Shown: in pieces, positions 11,223 through 21,789 of the stretch
Layout: every line of letters begins with the position of its first letter
Numbering within the stretch: the first letter of the stretch is position 1
NCBI GenBank assembly: GCA_018398585.1
Contig: JAGTTD010000006.1
Location: forward strand, 8,284,501 to 8,348,500
Direction of reading: 5' to 3'
DNA from: Simmondsia chinensis
Taxonomy: Eukaryota; Streptophyta; Magnoliopsida; Caryophyllales; Simmondsiaceae
Length of the DNA: 64,000 nucleotides
The notes under the pieces: model-generated
Databases searched by the model: none
Seen by the model: the letters and a program-made list of their open reading frames with translations, nothing else
Told to the model about the DNA's origin: nothing
Position numbers and translations under genes: made by a program

Positions 11223-12404
11223 ATTGTTCGTGCAATGATGTGACTTATAAACACTGAAAACTAAAAAATTGTCTTGGAAACTACGTCTTTGCTTTGACAA
11301 TAATAGTTTTAACCTAACAATGCCTTTATCCAATAAAAAGGTACTTTCAGTAGGGTATTTTTTTCTAAAAAAAATTTAGTGTTTGCTTCTGCATTGACAT
11401 AAGAAGTAGAAAAGCAACATCCATTTTTATTTAAGAACACTTTTTTCAGACCAAACACCTTTAAATCCTAAGTAATTTTTTCATCCACCATTTCAGCTAA
11501 CACAATGGTGTATTGCGACCCCCCCCCCCCCCCCCCCTCCCCTCTCCTTCTTCCTAGAATGTAGTCATTTCCTGTGCCGCTGAAGATGCTTTTTGACCAA
11601 TAGCTACATAAACATATATTAGATTTTGTATTTGTTGATTAAGAATCATATTGATGGCTAAAAGAACATTTGTTTTCCAATAAACAAGTTGAGCCAAACA
11701 AGCCATAATTCAATCTTACATCGGATAATTTGACCGAATTAGTACCTAAAACACATTATGATATTCGTCGTGGTTTTGTAGTGTACTTGCGTTTCCTCCA
11801 TAACCCGACTATGGTGGTTTGCACCTCTCGATCTATTTTGAGAACTTAAGGGTTCAACAATGATTTGCACCACTATATTGTTAGGACTTAAGGGTTTAAT
11901 AGTGTGAGTGTAATTAGAATTTTGATTGAAAGAGTAATGACATAAATCCAGTGGACTAACTACTATGTGTTTGGTATTATTTTGCTATTTGATTGAGATG
12001 TACTTGGACTAATGTATGCATCTCATATTCAAGTCCTCATGTTCTGTGCAGACTCAGTCATCTAGATTTTGGTCCGATTTTCTTTCAGAGATATTGAACC
12101 CACCAGAAACAATACCTATGGCTGTATTTGGTATCATTCTTCATTTTTAATTTTTAGTTTTTCTTCTAGGGCAAAGAAACAAATATTTTCATCTACAAAA
12201 ATTATATATTAGCCATTGATTTAAGTACATTAAATTTGAACCACTACTTAAAAACAGACTACTTGCTAAATATGTAACTTAAAAATAACTTAAATTATAA
12301 AAAAAATCTAAAACTATCTCACCTCTCTCCTCTCTAATATCACGTTTCTCTCTCTCTCTCCCTTCCTTCTCTCTCACCTTTTTGTCACACACACTCATAA
12401 TTAA
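11223..12404. other. Unassigned AT-rich DNA with a poly-C tract
   Basis: No gene seen. 11519-11537 is 19 uninterrupted C. A (TC)n stretch lies at about 12343-12361. A weak inverted pair near 11195 and 11280 (GCTATTGCCAAGAC against GCTTTGACAATAATAG) might be a decayed MITE, but the match is poor. Confidence 0.4.
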
Positions 12405-12878
12405 ATCAACACAAGGTTGGATTTTTATAAGCACAAAGTGGCACTAAAGCAGGTGAATCAGCAGGAGGTGGCATTTTAAATAGGAGGTGGCACCCGAAGC
12501 ATGAGGTGGCAATACCTGAGAAGATGGTGTCAACCACCAGAAAATGGTGTCAGCCAACAAGCACGAGGTGGCACAAAACCCAACAACCTAAGCTTTCTCC
12601 CCTCCTATCAGATTTGTTCCTTAGCCTTGACGAATCCAGTATAAATCGAGGTGCAAGTTTGAGTAGTTGAGACCAACTTCAAACAAAAATTCTTGAGAAA
12701 ATAAGAAGAAAAATGTCATAGGTATTTTGGTGCAAAAGCATCCTAACGAAGAGTAATAGAATCAAAGTAAGTAAATTGTCTTCAATCTCTTGTAATTCAG
12801 CTTTGTTTTTGCATCTAATGTGTTCTATTCATAATTCTGCTAAAGCATTTAATTTGTTTGATTACATGATTATATGCT
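12405..12878 (+). repeat. Tekay-like gypsy LTR fragment
   Basis: It contains the family's LTR hallmark, repeated GAGGTGGCA words, followed by the AACCTAAGCTTTCTCCCC and AGTATAAAT stretch also found in the LTRs near 27.2 and 45.8 kb. It is joined at about 12879 to an LTR piece of the opposite orientation. Confidence 0.75.
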
Positions 12879-13837
12879 CCTATACAAAAGAAAGGGAAAC
12901 TAGGTCTTCTTTAGTACAAAATGCCTTAGTTTGTGTAAGCCTAGATGCATCTTCAAGTGGTAACTGGAACATTTAAAAAAAAACACGCACACACAAATGA
13001 ATGACCTAGAAGCTCAATAAGGAAATTACCACCAACCATAAAACCAAATTAACCATGGTAGTAGAAGTAAAAACTTATTCTATCTTTCGTACAATAAAAT
13101 CACTCAGTCAAATCATTTAGGGAGAGTAGCTATTTCCTTCGAGTTGATTGACTTTCACACCACATACATGGCCAAATTGTTGTTCTGGAACATTTAACAC
13201 CACTGTGCATAGCAACACCTCACCTAACATTTAAGTTAGGTAGTCAACCTCTCCACCAATATATGCAGCATGTTATACCATTCCAAAGTAGGTTTTTAAC
13301 GCACCATGGTTCTTTTGCTTGTGTTTCCAACTCAACCGATGTAAAACTCATTATTTTCTAATATTATTTTAAATTTCAAGTAACATACTTCCAAACTAAC
13401 ACAATTTTTCCAATTTAGCATCTTTAAACATAAAATATTATATGTATAAATTTAATAAAACATCACACGATATTAATTTTAGTTACTTCAAACAGGTTGT
13501 CTGTCTTATCCAAACAAAGCTTAAAACTAAGAGGATTGATTCAATCTGTTGCTGCGACAAAGTTTTACTTTTAAATCTTATACAAGTTATTAAAATAACA
13601 TCTTTACATTCTAAACACATCCATATATGAACTTAAAGCATACTTCATCAAAGATTTTCAAGAAAAATTACAATTTAGTCATATTATCAAACAAATAAAC
13701 TACTTACGCAAAATTATGAATAAAACACATTAGATGCAAGACAAAGCCTAATTACTAGAGATGGATGATAATTTACTTACCTTGTTGCTATTGCTTTTTG
13801 TTGGGATGCTTTCACACATCTAAATACTTATGAATTT
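12879..13837 (-). repeat. Tekay-like gypsy LTR fragment, split by the copia insertion
   Basis: Collinear with the minus-strand LTR at about 32740-33450 and 39210-39460 (GGGAAACTA, ATTAACCATGGTA, ACCACATACATGGCCAAATT, CATTCTAAACACATCC). It resumes for about 30 bp after the copia element, at 20025 (TTGTTGGAACTA). Confidence 0.8.
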
Positions 13838-14791
13838 TGTTGTATAATTGGTCCCTATATGACTTAACTACGATGTTAATTTAGTCAAGTAGTGTTCAAG
13901 TGTTATAGATCAAAGGATGAAATATTGAGTGGCATATGTTGTAAATATTAATATGTAAAGGGGTAGAGTTTAATTAGTTTAAATCAGGTCATAATGTAAG
14001 ATGACCAAAATGCCCCTGCCCGTGTGTGTTATTAACCTGACCGTGCCCCTGCCCATGCCCTTACCTATGCTGACCGAAGCTTCTTGAGGAAGCTACCCAG
14101 ATCTGTTAAGTAGTGGCTGCCACACGTTAGCCATCCGGAGCTCCTGATTGTGTTTCTTTGGGGCGAGTGTGGACCGTTGATGCGTTGATGTTGGACGGCT
14201 GAGATTGGCTAGGAAGCTTTGCCACGGATTGTCCTGCCTTGTGCTTATATAAGGGCAACCTTTTAGGGTTCCCGTACAACATTCTTCATTTTTCTCCCTT
14301 TCATCAGCCACCGCTTCTCTCTCTGGTCTCTGAGGCGATCTTGAGGCGATTGAAGGAAATCTTCCTAATCCGTTGGTGTGAAGGCTTCCTAGTCCAGATC
14401 TTGGTAGTTTGGCGTGTTGAGAAGCCTTTGTTGGCTTCTTTTGTGAGTATTTCTTCCCTATCACCTTTGTCTTTGTTCGGTTAGAGTTTCTACCTTAGGA
14501 GCTTGAAAGATCTGTTAGTATTAAGTTGATTTTGTTGTTCTTTGGTCTATAATATCTTGAACTTGACTAATAGTGAAGAGACTTCCCTAGAAATAGGGAG
14601 CCGTGGATGTAGATCCTTATTATAAGGCTGAACCACGTAAAATCTTGGTGTTGTCTTGTGGGTTTGAGCATATTTTCGTTTTTTGATACTTGCTATACTG
14701 CGGTTATAGGTTCAAAGTTAGATCTAAGTTTTTATAACGTATTGTCGAAGTTTTCTTTAAGATATAAGAGTTATATTACTAAAACTCAACA
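13838..14791 (+). repeat. Copia 5' LTR
   Basis: 954 bp, TGTTGTATAATTGG ... AAACTCAACA. A TATA-like TTATATAAGGG lies at about 14244-14254, the probable promoter. It is about 128 bp shorter than the 3' LTR: it lacks a GAGGCGAT-rich duplication and about 110 bp between TAGTCCAG and ATCTTGGTAG. Confidence 0.95.
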
Positions 14792-14792
14792 A

Positions 14793-14806
14793 GTGGTATC
14801 AGAGCC
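14793..14806 (+). promoter_or_regulatory. Copia primer-binding site
   Basis: GTGGTATCAGAGCC, complementary to the 3' end of initiator tRNA-Met, begins two bases after the LTR. Confidence 0.9.
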
Positions 14807-14833
14807 TTAGGTTCTTTACTTTAAAGAAACAAT

Positions 14834-15682
14834 ATGGCATCTGCTAGGGTTGATATTGAAAGGTTTGATGGTAGAAATGATTTTAATCTCTGGAAACTTA
14901 AAATGAAAGCCATCCTTATGGCTCAAGGTGCTAGAACTGCGCTTTTACCTGCTAATGAACAACCTACTTATCTAACTAAAAAGGAGAAACTAGAGATTGA
15001 ACATAAAGCCTATGCTTTTTTACTACTTAGTCCAGATAATTCAGTACTTAATCAGATCTGTTCTGAAAAGACTATGGCTGATATATAGGCTAAGTTAGAA
15101 GAAATTTAGAAGTCTGAGTCTTTGTCTAACAGAATGTTATGTATGGAAGCACTCTTCACCTTTAAAGTGAGTGAGTGTAAACCCTTAGAAGACTCTATAA
15201 GACGAGTTTCACAGAATCTGTCAAGATTTAGAAAATGTTAAGGTAACTGTTGCTGATGAACTGTTGGCTATAGTGTTACTGTGTGCTCTGCCTAAATACC
15301 TTAGGACTTTCAAAGACACACTTGGATATGGATGAGATACTATAGCATTAAAAGACGTTACCAGGCCCTTAGATCCAAGATTCTTGAACTTAGGAAGGAA
15401 GGGAAGTATCCACCAAATAGTAATTGCAGGGAAGGGCTATCTGTTAGCGGCAGGACAAAGCCTCGAGACAGTAATAACAACCATAACAACTATAATAATC
15501 ACAATAATAAAGAAAGAAGGGGGAGTAAGTGTAGGAACAGATCTACCTCTAGATCAAGAAGGGACTGCAGTAAAGTAAAGTATTATGAATGCGGTAAATT
15601 AGGACATACCAAGAGATATTGTCCTGATTACCAAAGAAAATTTAATGACACAACAGATAACACTGAGTACACTGACGGATAA
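14834..15682 (+). pseudogene. Copia gag
   Basis: It opens MASARVDIERFDGRNDFNLWKLKMKAIL, the usual Tork/Tnt1 capsid start, about 40 bp after the primer-binding site. Codon 85 is a stop (TAG at 15086-15088), and a second break follows at about 15240. The nucleocapsid knuckle survives near 15578 but reads KYYECGKLGHTKRYC: the first zinc-binding Cys of the C-x2-C-x4-H-x4-C pattern is Tyr. Gag normally forms the particle packaging element RNA; this one cannot be full length. Confidence 0.9.
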
Positions 15683-18600
15683 GATTCTGCTGAAGTATTA
15701 GTGGCTTCTACAGACCTAACTACACATGAGTAGGTGCTAGACTCAGGGTGTAGTTTCCATATGACCTCAGATAGATCCTTCTTTACTAAATACAAAGTTG
15801 TGACTGGGGGGAAGGTGTTACTAGGAAACAACCACCAGTGTAAGGTAGTAAGAACAGGGTCAGTTAGGGTTAGAGGGTCAAATGGTGTTGACTTCACCCT
15901 ATAAGGAGTTAGGCATGTGCCTGAACTTAGAAGGAACCTGATTTCTCTATGACAGTTAGACCTGGCTGGTATGACCTTAAAGGCACAACAGGGGGTAATG
16001 AAGGTCCTTAAGGGTTCCCTTGTAATGCTATGTGGGGAGGTCAAGAATGGTCTATATGTGCTTAGAGGTGACGTAGTTCCTGCTGGCTGCTCTGTCGCAG
16101 AAAAAACTGACCTAACTAACCTTTGGCATAAAAGATTAGGACACGTTTCAGAGAGAGGCCTGAATGAATTAAACAAGAAGGGACTGTTGGGGGGTGGTTA
16201 TGTGTCTAAACCGGATTTTTGTGAGTCATGCATCTTTGGAAAACATCATAAACTATCTTTTAAATCTGGTATCCATATAACTAAGTCACCAGTAGACTAT
16301 ATCCACTTTGATTTGTGGGGACCAGCTAGGGTACCAATTTTAGGTGGAGCTTACTAATTCCTATCTACTGTAGATGATTTTTTTAGGAAGGTTTGGGTTT
16401 ACTTACTTAAAACAAAAGATAAATGTTTTAATGCCTTTGTTAGGTGGAAGAACCTTATAGAAAATCAAACAGGCAGGGAGATTAAGGTGCTTAGAACTGA
16501 CAGACTTGAGTATATTAACTCTGAATTTGATAGTTTTTGTGCTCAAACTGGTATTAAAAGACACAACACTGCTAGAAAAAAACCCCAACAAAATGAACTG
16601 GCTGAGAGAATGAACCGTACACTCTTAGATATGGTAAGATGCATGTTATTTGCATCAGGACTTGGAAAGAACTTTTGGGGGGAGGCTATAGTTACTGCAT
16701 GTTATCTAATCAATAGAACCCCCTCCTCTGCAATTGACTTTAAAACCCTTGAAGGAAAATGGACTGGAAAAACTAGTGACTACTCTATTTTAAAAGTTTT
16801 TGGATGTGCTGTGTATGCACATCAATCAGAAAGAAAACTTGAACCCAGGGCTGTAAAAGGTGTTTTTCTAGGCTATCCGGATGGTGTAAAGGGGTATAGG
16901 GTGGGTGTTAGGGAAGGAAATAGGACCAAAATTATAATTAGTAGGGATGTGACCTTTAATGAAGAAGAAATGCCCTACTTGGAGCAAACAGTAGCTGCTG
17001 GTACAGCAGCCACTTCCTCCAACCCTAGGAAGTTTGATCTTGAACTCTATGAGTTTGAGATCAGCCCACCAGAACCTCCGTACCAGGAATACCAGACCTT
17101 AGATCCTGAAGGAGAGGTGACTGACAGTGCTGAAGGCAGTACTGAACCTAAAGAAACCATTGAACATATGGACCTATCTAACTACCAACTAGCAAGGGAT
17201 AGGGAGATGAGAGAAACTAGGGCACGTGTTAGGTTTGGGACTGCTGATTGTATCGTATATGCCCTAAACACTGCCTTAGAGTATGTAGAGTTAGAACCTC
17301 TCACTATTCACAGGCCAATAGTGGGGCTGCCTCTGAACAGTGGCTTAGAGCCATGACAGAGGAAATGGAGAGCATCAAAAGGAACAAAACCTGGGTTTTG
17401 GTTCCTAAACCTATGGGTAGGAAGTTGGTAGGTTCTAAGTGGATCTATAAGGTAAAAAAACCCGATACATCATCCAGACAGCCAAGGTTCAAGGCAAGAC
17501 TAGTTGCAGAAGGTTTTTCACAAAAAGAAGGGCTAGATTATAATGAGATTTTTTTTCTCCCGTTGTTAAACATACCACCATAAGAATCCTTTTGGCACTG
17601 ACTGCTACGTTTAGTCTGTTTTTGGAACAAATGGATGTTACCACAGCTTTCCTTCATGGTGAGCTGGATGAAGAGATTTTTATGACCCAACCTGAGGGTT
17701 TTAGTGAACCTGGATGTGAGGATCATGTTTGTCTACTTAAAAGGTCTCTGTATGGCCTCAAACAATCCCCCGGACAATGGTACAAACGTTTTGACCAATT
17801 TATGAGAAGTAGGGGTTTTAGCAGATCAATACATGACACTTGTTTTTACTTCCAACATGCTGATACTATTGATGCACTGTATTTACTTATCTATGTTGAT
17901 GACATGCTCTTGGCTAGTAGATCTATGAACTGTATTAATGATTTAAAGCTAATGCTTTCTGCTGAGTTTGACATGAAAGATTTAGGGAAGGCCAAGAAAA
18001 TACTTGGTATGGAAATTACCAGGGGTCTTGCTACTGGAACAGTGCATCTGTCACAACAAATGTATTTGGAAAAGGTTAAATAGGCTTAATACGTCTGATT
18101 ATAAATATGTGAAGTTGCCCTTGGCAAGTCAGTACAAATACTCAGTTAAATAGTGTCCTTTAAATGAAATAGATAAGAAATAGATGGAAAGAGTCCCTTA
18201 TGCTAATGTTATAGGTTCACTAATGTATGCTATGACCTGTATGCATCCAGACTTAGCTTTCCCTTTAAGTGTTTTGTCTAGGTTTATGAGTAACCCTGGA
18301 AAGGAACATTAGGATGGGGTTAAGTGGCTGTTAAGGTACATTAAACAAACCTATAAGCTGGGACTTACTCTTGGTAGGTTAGAAACAGACCTTAGGCTTA
18401 TAGGTTACACAGATTCTGATTTTGGGGGAGATTTAGATAAAAGAAGGTCAACTAGTGCTTACCTTTATAACCTAAATGGTGAAGCCATCTGCTGGAAGTC
18501 TAAGTTGCAGCCTATGACTGCTCTGTCAACAACAGAGGCTGAATTTGAGGGCCTCACAGAAGCAATCAAAGAAGCTGTCTGGTTGAGGGGCCTGCTGTCA

Positions 18601-18870
18601 GAAATTAACCTAGATTACGGGCCTCCTTTGTTGTTTTCAGATAATCAATCAGCCCTTGCTTTGTGTAAAAACCCTATTTTTTCATGATAGGACTAAACAC
18701 TTGGCTATTAAGAAGAATTTTGTTAACGATATGCTTGAAAAGAACACTGTTGATCTGCGAAAATTTGTACTGATGTAAATCCAGTGGATATGGGCACTAA
18801 AATTGTGACTTTGGACAAGTTACTCAAATGCATTAACTTGGTTCAAAGCGATTGGGATCATGGACGACCA
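15683..18870 (+). pseudogene. Copia pol (protease, integrase, reverse transcriptase, RNase H)
   Basis: Protease: VLDSGCSFHMT near 15733. Integrase zinc region: WHKRLGHVSERGL ... CESCIFGKHHK near 16125-16240; then FDLWGPARV, RTDRLEYINSEF (the family has RTDNG at this Asp) and PQQNELAERMNRTL. RT: GSKWIYKVKK, QMDVTTAFLHGEL, LYGLKQSPGQWYKRF and an intact YVDD (IYVDDMLLA) near 17895. RNase H: LSTTEAEFEGLTEAIKEAVWLRGLL and DNQSALALCKNP near 18530-18670. Stops occur at about 15732, 15903, 16357, 17581 and 18080, with a frameshift near 17340-17580. The catalytic residues of RT survive although the frame does not. Confidence 0.92.
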
Positions 18871-18942
18871 ATCAAGTGTGTTTGCTCCTTATTACTAGGG
18901 AATGTTTAGTAGTTAGCTCATATGGGTACCAAGGTGGAGAAT

Positions 18943-20024
18943 TGTTGTATAATTGGTCCCTATATGACTTAACTATGATGTTAATTTAGTCAAGTAGTGT
19001 TCAAGTGTTATAGATCAAAAGATGTAATATTGAGTGGCATGTGTTGTAAATATTAAAATGTAAAGGGGTAGAGTTTAATTAGTTTAAATTAGGTCATAAT
19101 GTAAGATGACCAAAATGCCCCTGTCCGTGTGTGTTATTAACCTGACCGTGCCCCTACCCGTGTCCTTACCTATGCTGACCGAAGCTTCCTGAGGAAGCTA
19201 CCCAGATCTATTAAGTAGTGGTTGCCACGCGTTAGCCATCCGGAGCGCCTGATTGTGTTTCTTTAGGGCGAGTGTGGATTGTTGATGTGCTGATGTCAGA
19301 CGGCTGAGATTGGCTAGGAAGCTTTGCCACGGATTGTCCTGCCTTGTGCTTATATAAGGGCAACCTTTTAGGGTTCCCGTACAACAATCTTCATTTTTCT
19401 CCCTTTCATCAGCCACCTCTTCTTCTCTGGTCTCTGAGGTGATCTTGAGGCGATTCTGAGGCGATCTTGAGGCGATTGAAGGAAATCTTCCTAATCTGTG
19501 GGTGTGAAGGCTTCCTAGTCCAGAAGGCTTTCCTACTTTCTTCAATTAGGGAATAGCGCAGATGGGTCAATCACGCGGTCAATTCACGTAGATGAGGTAG
19601 TGGCTTCGTTCTCTTCTTCTTCCTGGGCTGATCTTGGTAGTTTGGCGCATTGAGAAGCCTTTGTTGGCTTCTTTTGTGAGTATTTCTTCCCTATCACCTT
19701 TGTCTTTGTTCGGTTAGGGTTTCTACCTTAGAAGCTTGAAAGATCTATCAGTATTAACTTGATTTTGCTGTTCTTTGATCTGTAATATCTTGAACTTGAC
19801 TAATAGTGAAGAGACTTCCCCAGAAATAGGGAGCCGTGGATGTAGGTCCTTATTATAAGGCTGAACCACGTAAAATCTTGGTGTTGTCTTGTGTGTTTGA
19901 GCAGATTTTTGTTATTTGATACTTGCTACACTGCGGTTATAGGTTCAAAGTTAGATCTGAGTTTTTATAACGTATTGTCGAAGTTTTCTTTAAGATATAA
20001 GAGTTATATAACTAAAACTCAACA
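18943..20024 (+). repeat. Copia 3' LTR with polypurine tract just upstream
   Basis: 1082 bp, beginning TGTTGTATAATTGG directly after ACCAAGGTGGAGAA (polypurine tract, about 18928-18942) and ending CTCAACA. It carries about 128 bp absent from the 5' LTR, including a GAGGCGAT repeat at about 19436-19475 and 19520-19630. Confidence 0.95.
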
Positions 20025-20728
20025 AATTTCCTTTGTGTTTGTTGGAACTAAATACAAAAAATATCATACAATATACATAAGATGGAAGGATATTACTTGG
20101 AATGCGCGAAATCCACAAAATAGCAATAAAGTATATGTTGAGTGAGGCGCAGATCATACTCTCTTTAAGACGGTTTCGCACCCCTCTCGGATCTCAACCG
20201 GTGCAGCAGGTTCCGGCGTGCCGCCTCTAGGCTACAACGCCCAACTAACATTGGCACTCTCTCGGTCTACCCAACCTCGAAAGTCAGAACATCCCTAACA
20301 CCCTACTTAGCCAAATCAACAAAATTAAGTTTTTTTAAATCAAAAATTAGCAAACTTATTTTTCCTTCTTTGAAACAGTGGCGTATTTCTCCATAACCAA
20401 GCTAGCACTAGTATTTGAGTATATATGTAATTCAAATTGAGAATGGAGCATTTAAATCATTTATAAGCATATTCATTTCAACCACTATAACCGTAAGGTT
20501 TGTCAATAAAATCTTGGCTATTCAACTTTATCTCTTTGTAACCAATATTGAATAGTAAATGGTTATGACATTATGACAAAAATTGAAACTTATTTATTTG
20601 TTATCAATTTCAATATATATTATAGTCTTCTTCTATTTCCCTTATAGGTTACTCTTTAAATTTAAAGTGAGATTTAAATTCTATTATACACAAAATATAA
20701 TTGTTTGCATCCGATAAAAATTGCTAAC
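20025..20728. other. Unassigned DNA with a GC-rich patch
   Basis: After about 30 bp of resumed gypsy LTR the sequence is unplaced. 20140-20310 is unusually GC-rich (GGATCTCAACCGGTGCAGCA, GGCGTGCCGCCTCTAGGC) and cytosine-biased. No open frame or known element end was recognised. Confidence 0.4.
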
Positions 20729-20744
20729 ATAAAAGCATCACCAT

Positions 20745-20918
20745 ACAACAACAACAACAAGCCCAGTGCGTCCAAGGGCTCCCGCAAAGCACGGTCCGGG
20801 GGGGGGGGGGGGGGAGATGTACGCAGCCTTCCCCCTTCCGGGGGGCTACCCTGAAGGGAGGCTGTTCCGAGGACCCCCAACCTGAGAAGTTGTGCCTTAG
20901 CGTAAAGTATGGTGACCT
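20745..20918 (-). mobile_element. Au-like SINE (non-5S head)
   Basis: On the minus strand: head, then CTCAGGTTGGGGG, ACAGCCTCCCTTCAGG, GGCTGCGTACATC, a C tract, GGACCGTGC, GCGGGAGCCC and GCACTGGGCTTGTTGTTG. It is flanked by ATAAAAGCATCACCAT (20729-20744) and ATAAAAGCATTACCAT (20919-20934), a 16-bp duplication with one mismatch. The body matches the 5S-headed copies, but its head shows no convincing 5S match. Confidence 0.9.
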
Positions 20919-20934
20919 ATAAAAGCATTACCAT

Positions 20935-21789
20935 CTCAACATTAAATTCTAAAAACGTAACCGAAAGCATGATTTAAGATTAGAATCTCAAAGGCTTTTA
21001 TTCAATGTTTAATAAAAAATCAATTATTCTTTTATGCTCAAAAATTATTATGTAATACGTAGAATATGTATTTTTTATTAAAATATCCAACAGTGTTTTC
21101 TTATGATATATAAAATATGAATTTGGGGGATGGATGATAATTTGGCACTTACCTCAACACAATGTAGGCCAAGATTGATAGAAGCACCCATAGAGCCTTC
21201 ATATGCTTATATTGATGGATGTTTGTTTGGCACTTGCCTCGATACAATGTAGGTTGAAATTGATAGAAGCACCAACAAAGCCTTCATATGTTTATATGGT
21301 GTCCCTCTTTAGAGTTGTGAATCATTATGGTGTGGAAATGCGACAAAGCAGCCTAGAAAATGCAATGGAACTTTCTAGATTTTCTGTAGACTTGTGGAGA
21401 AAATAACCATCGTACAATCTTTTAGAGAGAAAGAGGGGGTGGGAGAGTTTGGCAGTTACGAAACTGAATTATAGAGAAAATAGGAGGTGGGAGATGAATT
21501 TATAAATACTTTATCTATTATCCTTATTTTAAAAATAAAAAATAAAAAATTGAACAACTTATCTAGGATTGCTAGGTTTGGGATTCCAAGCAATTTGAGA
21601 AAAGTGAAACCTTCTACTGGGTTGGCAGTTACAAAACTGAATCAGAGAGAAAATAGGGGATGGGAGTTGAATTAATAAAATATTTTATCTTTTATCCTCA
21701 TTTTTTTTTTTAAATGAACAGCTTCTCTTGAAGTGCTCGGATGGGGATTCCAAGCAATTTGAGAGAAGTGAAAACTTCTACTTAATAGA
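20935..21789. repeat. Two local tandem duplications
   Basis: An 87-bp unit (TTGGCACTTACCTC ... CCTTCATATG) occurs at about 21142 and 21229. A unit of about 178 bp (TTGGCAGTTACRAAACTGAA ... GTGAAAMCTTCTACT) occurs at about 21448 and 21626. No gene seen. Confidence 0.75.

Larger units (their letters stand above)
13838..20024 (+). mobile_element. Complete Ty1/copia element, Tork/Tnt1-like, with decayed genes
   Basis: A 6187-bp element with two LTRs, a TGGTATCAGAGCC primer-binding site right after the 5' LTR, gag-pol in copia order (protease, integrase, RT, RNase H) and a polypurine tract before the 3' LTR. It is flanked by a perfect 5-bp duplication, AATTT (13833-13837 and 20025-20029). It sits in a gypsy LTR, so it is younger than that LTR. 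Gag and pol carry many stops, so it could only move in trans. Confidence 0.95.

Noticed and set aside
11195..11300. MITE
   Set aside because: Inverted ends match poorly and no target-site duplication is visible.
14793..14806. tRNA gene remnants at TGGTATCAGAGCC sites
   Set aside because: Only the short tRNA-complementary primer-binding word is present, directly after LTR ends.
20674..20880. Proline-rich ORF
   Set aside because: Created by the C tract of the SINE at 20745-20918.
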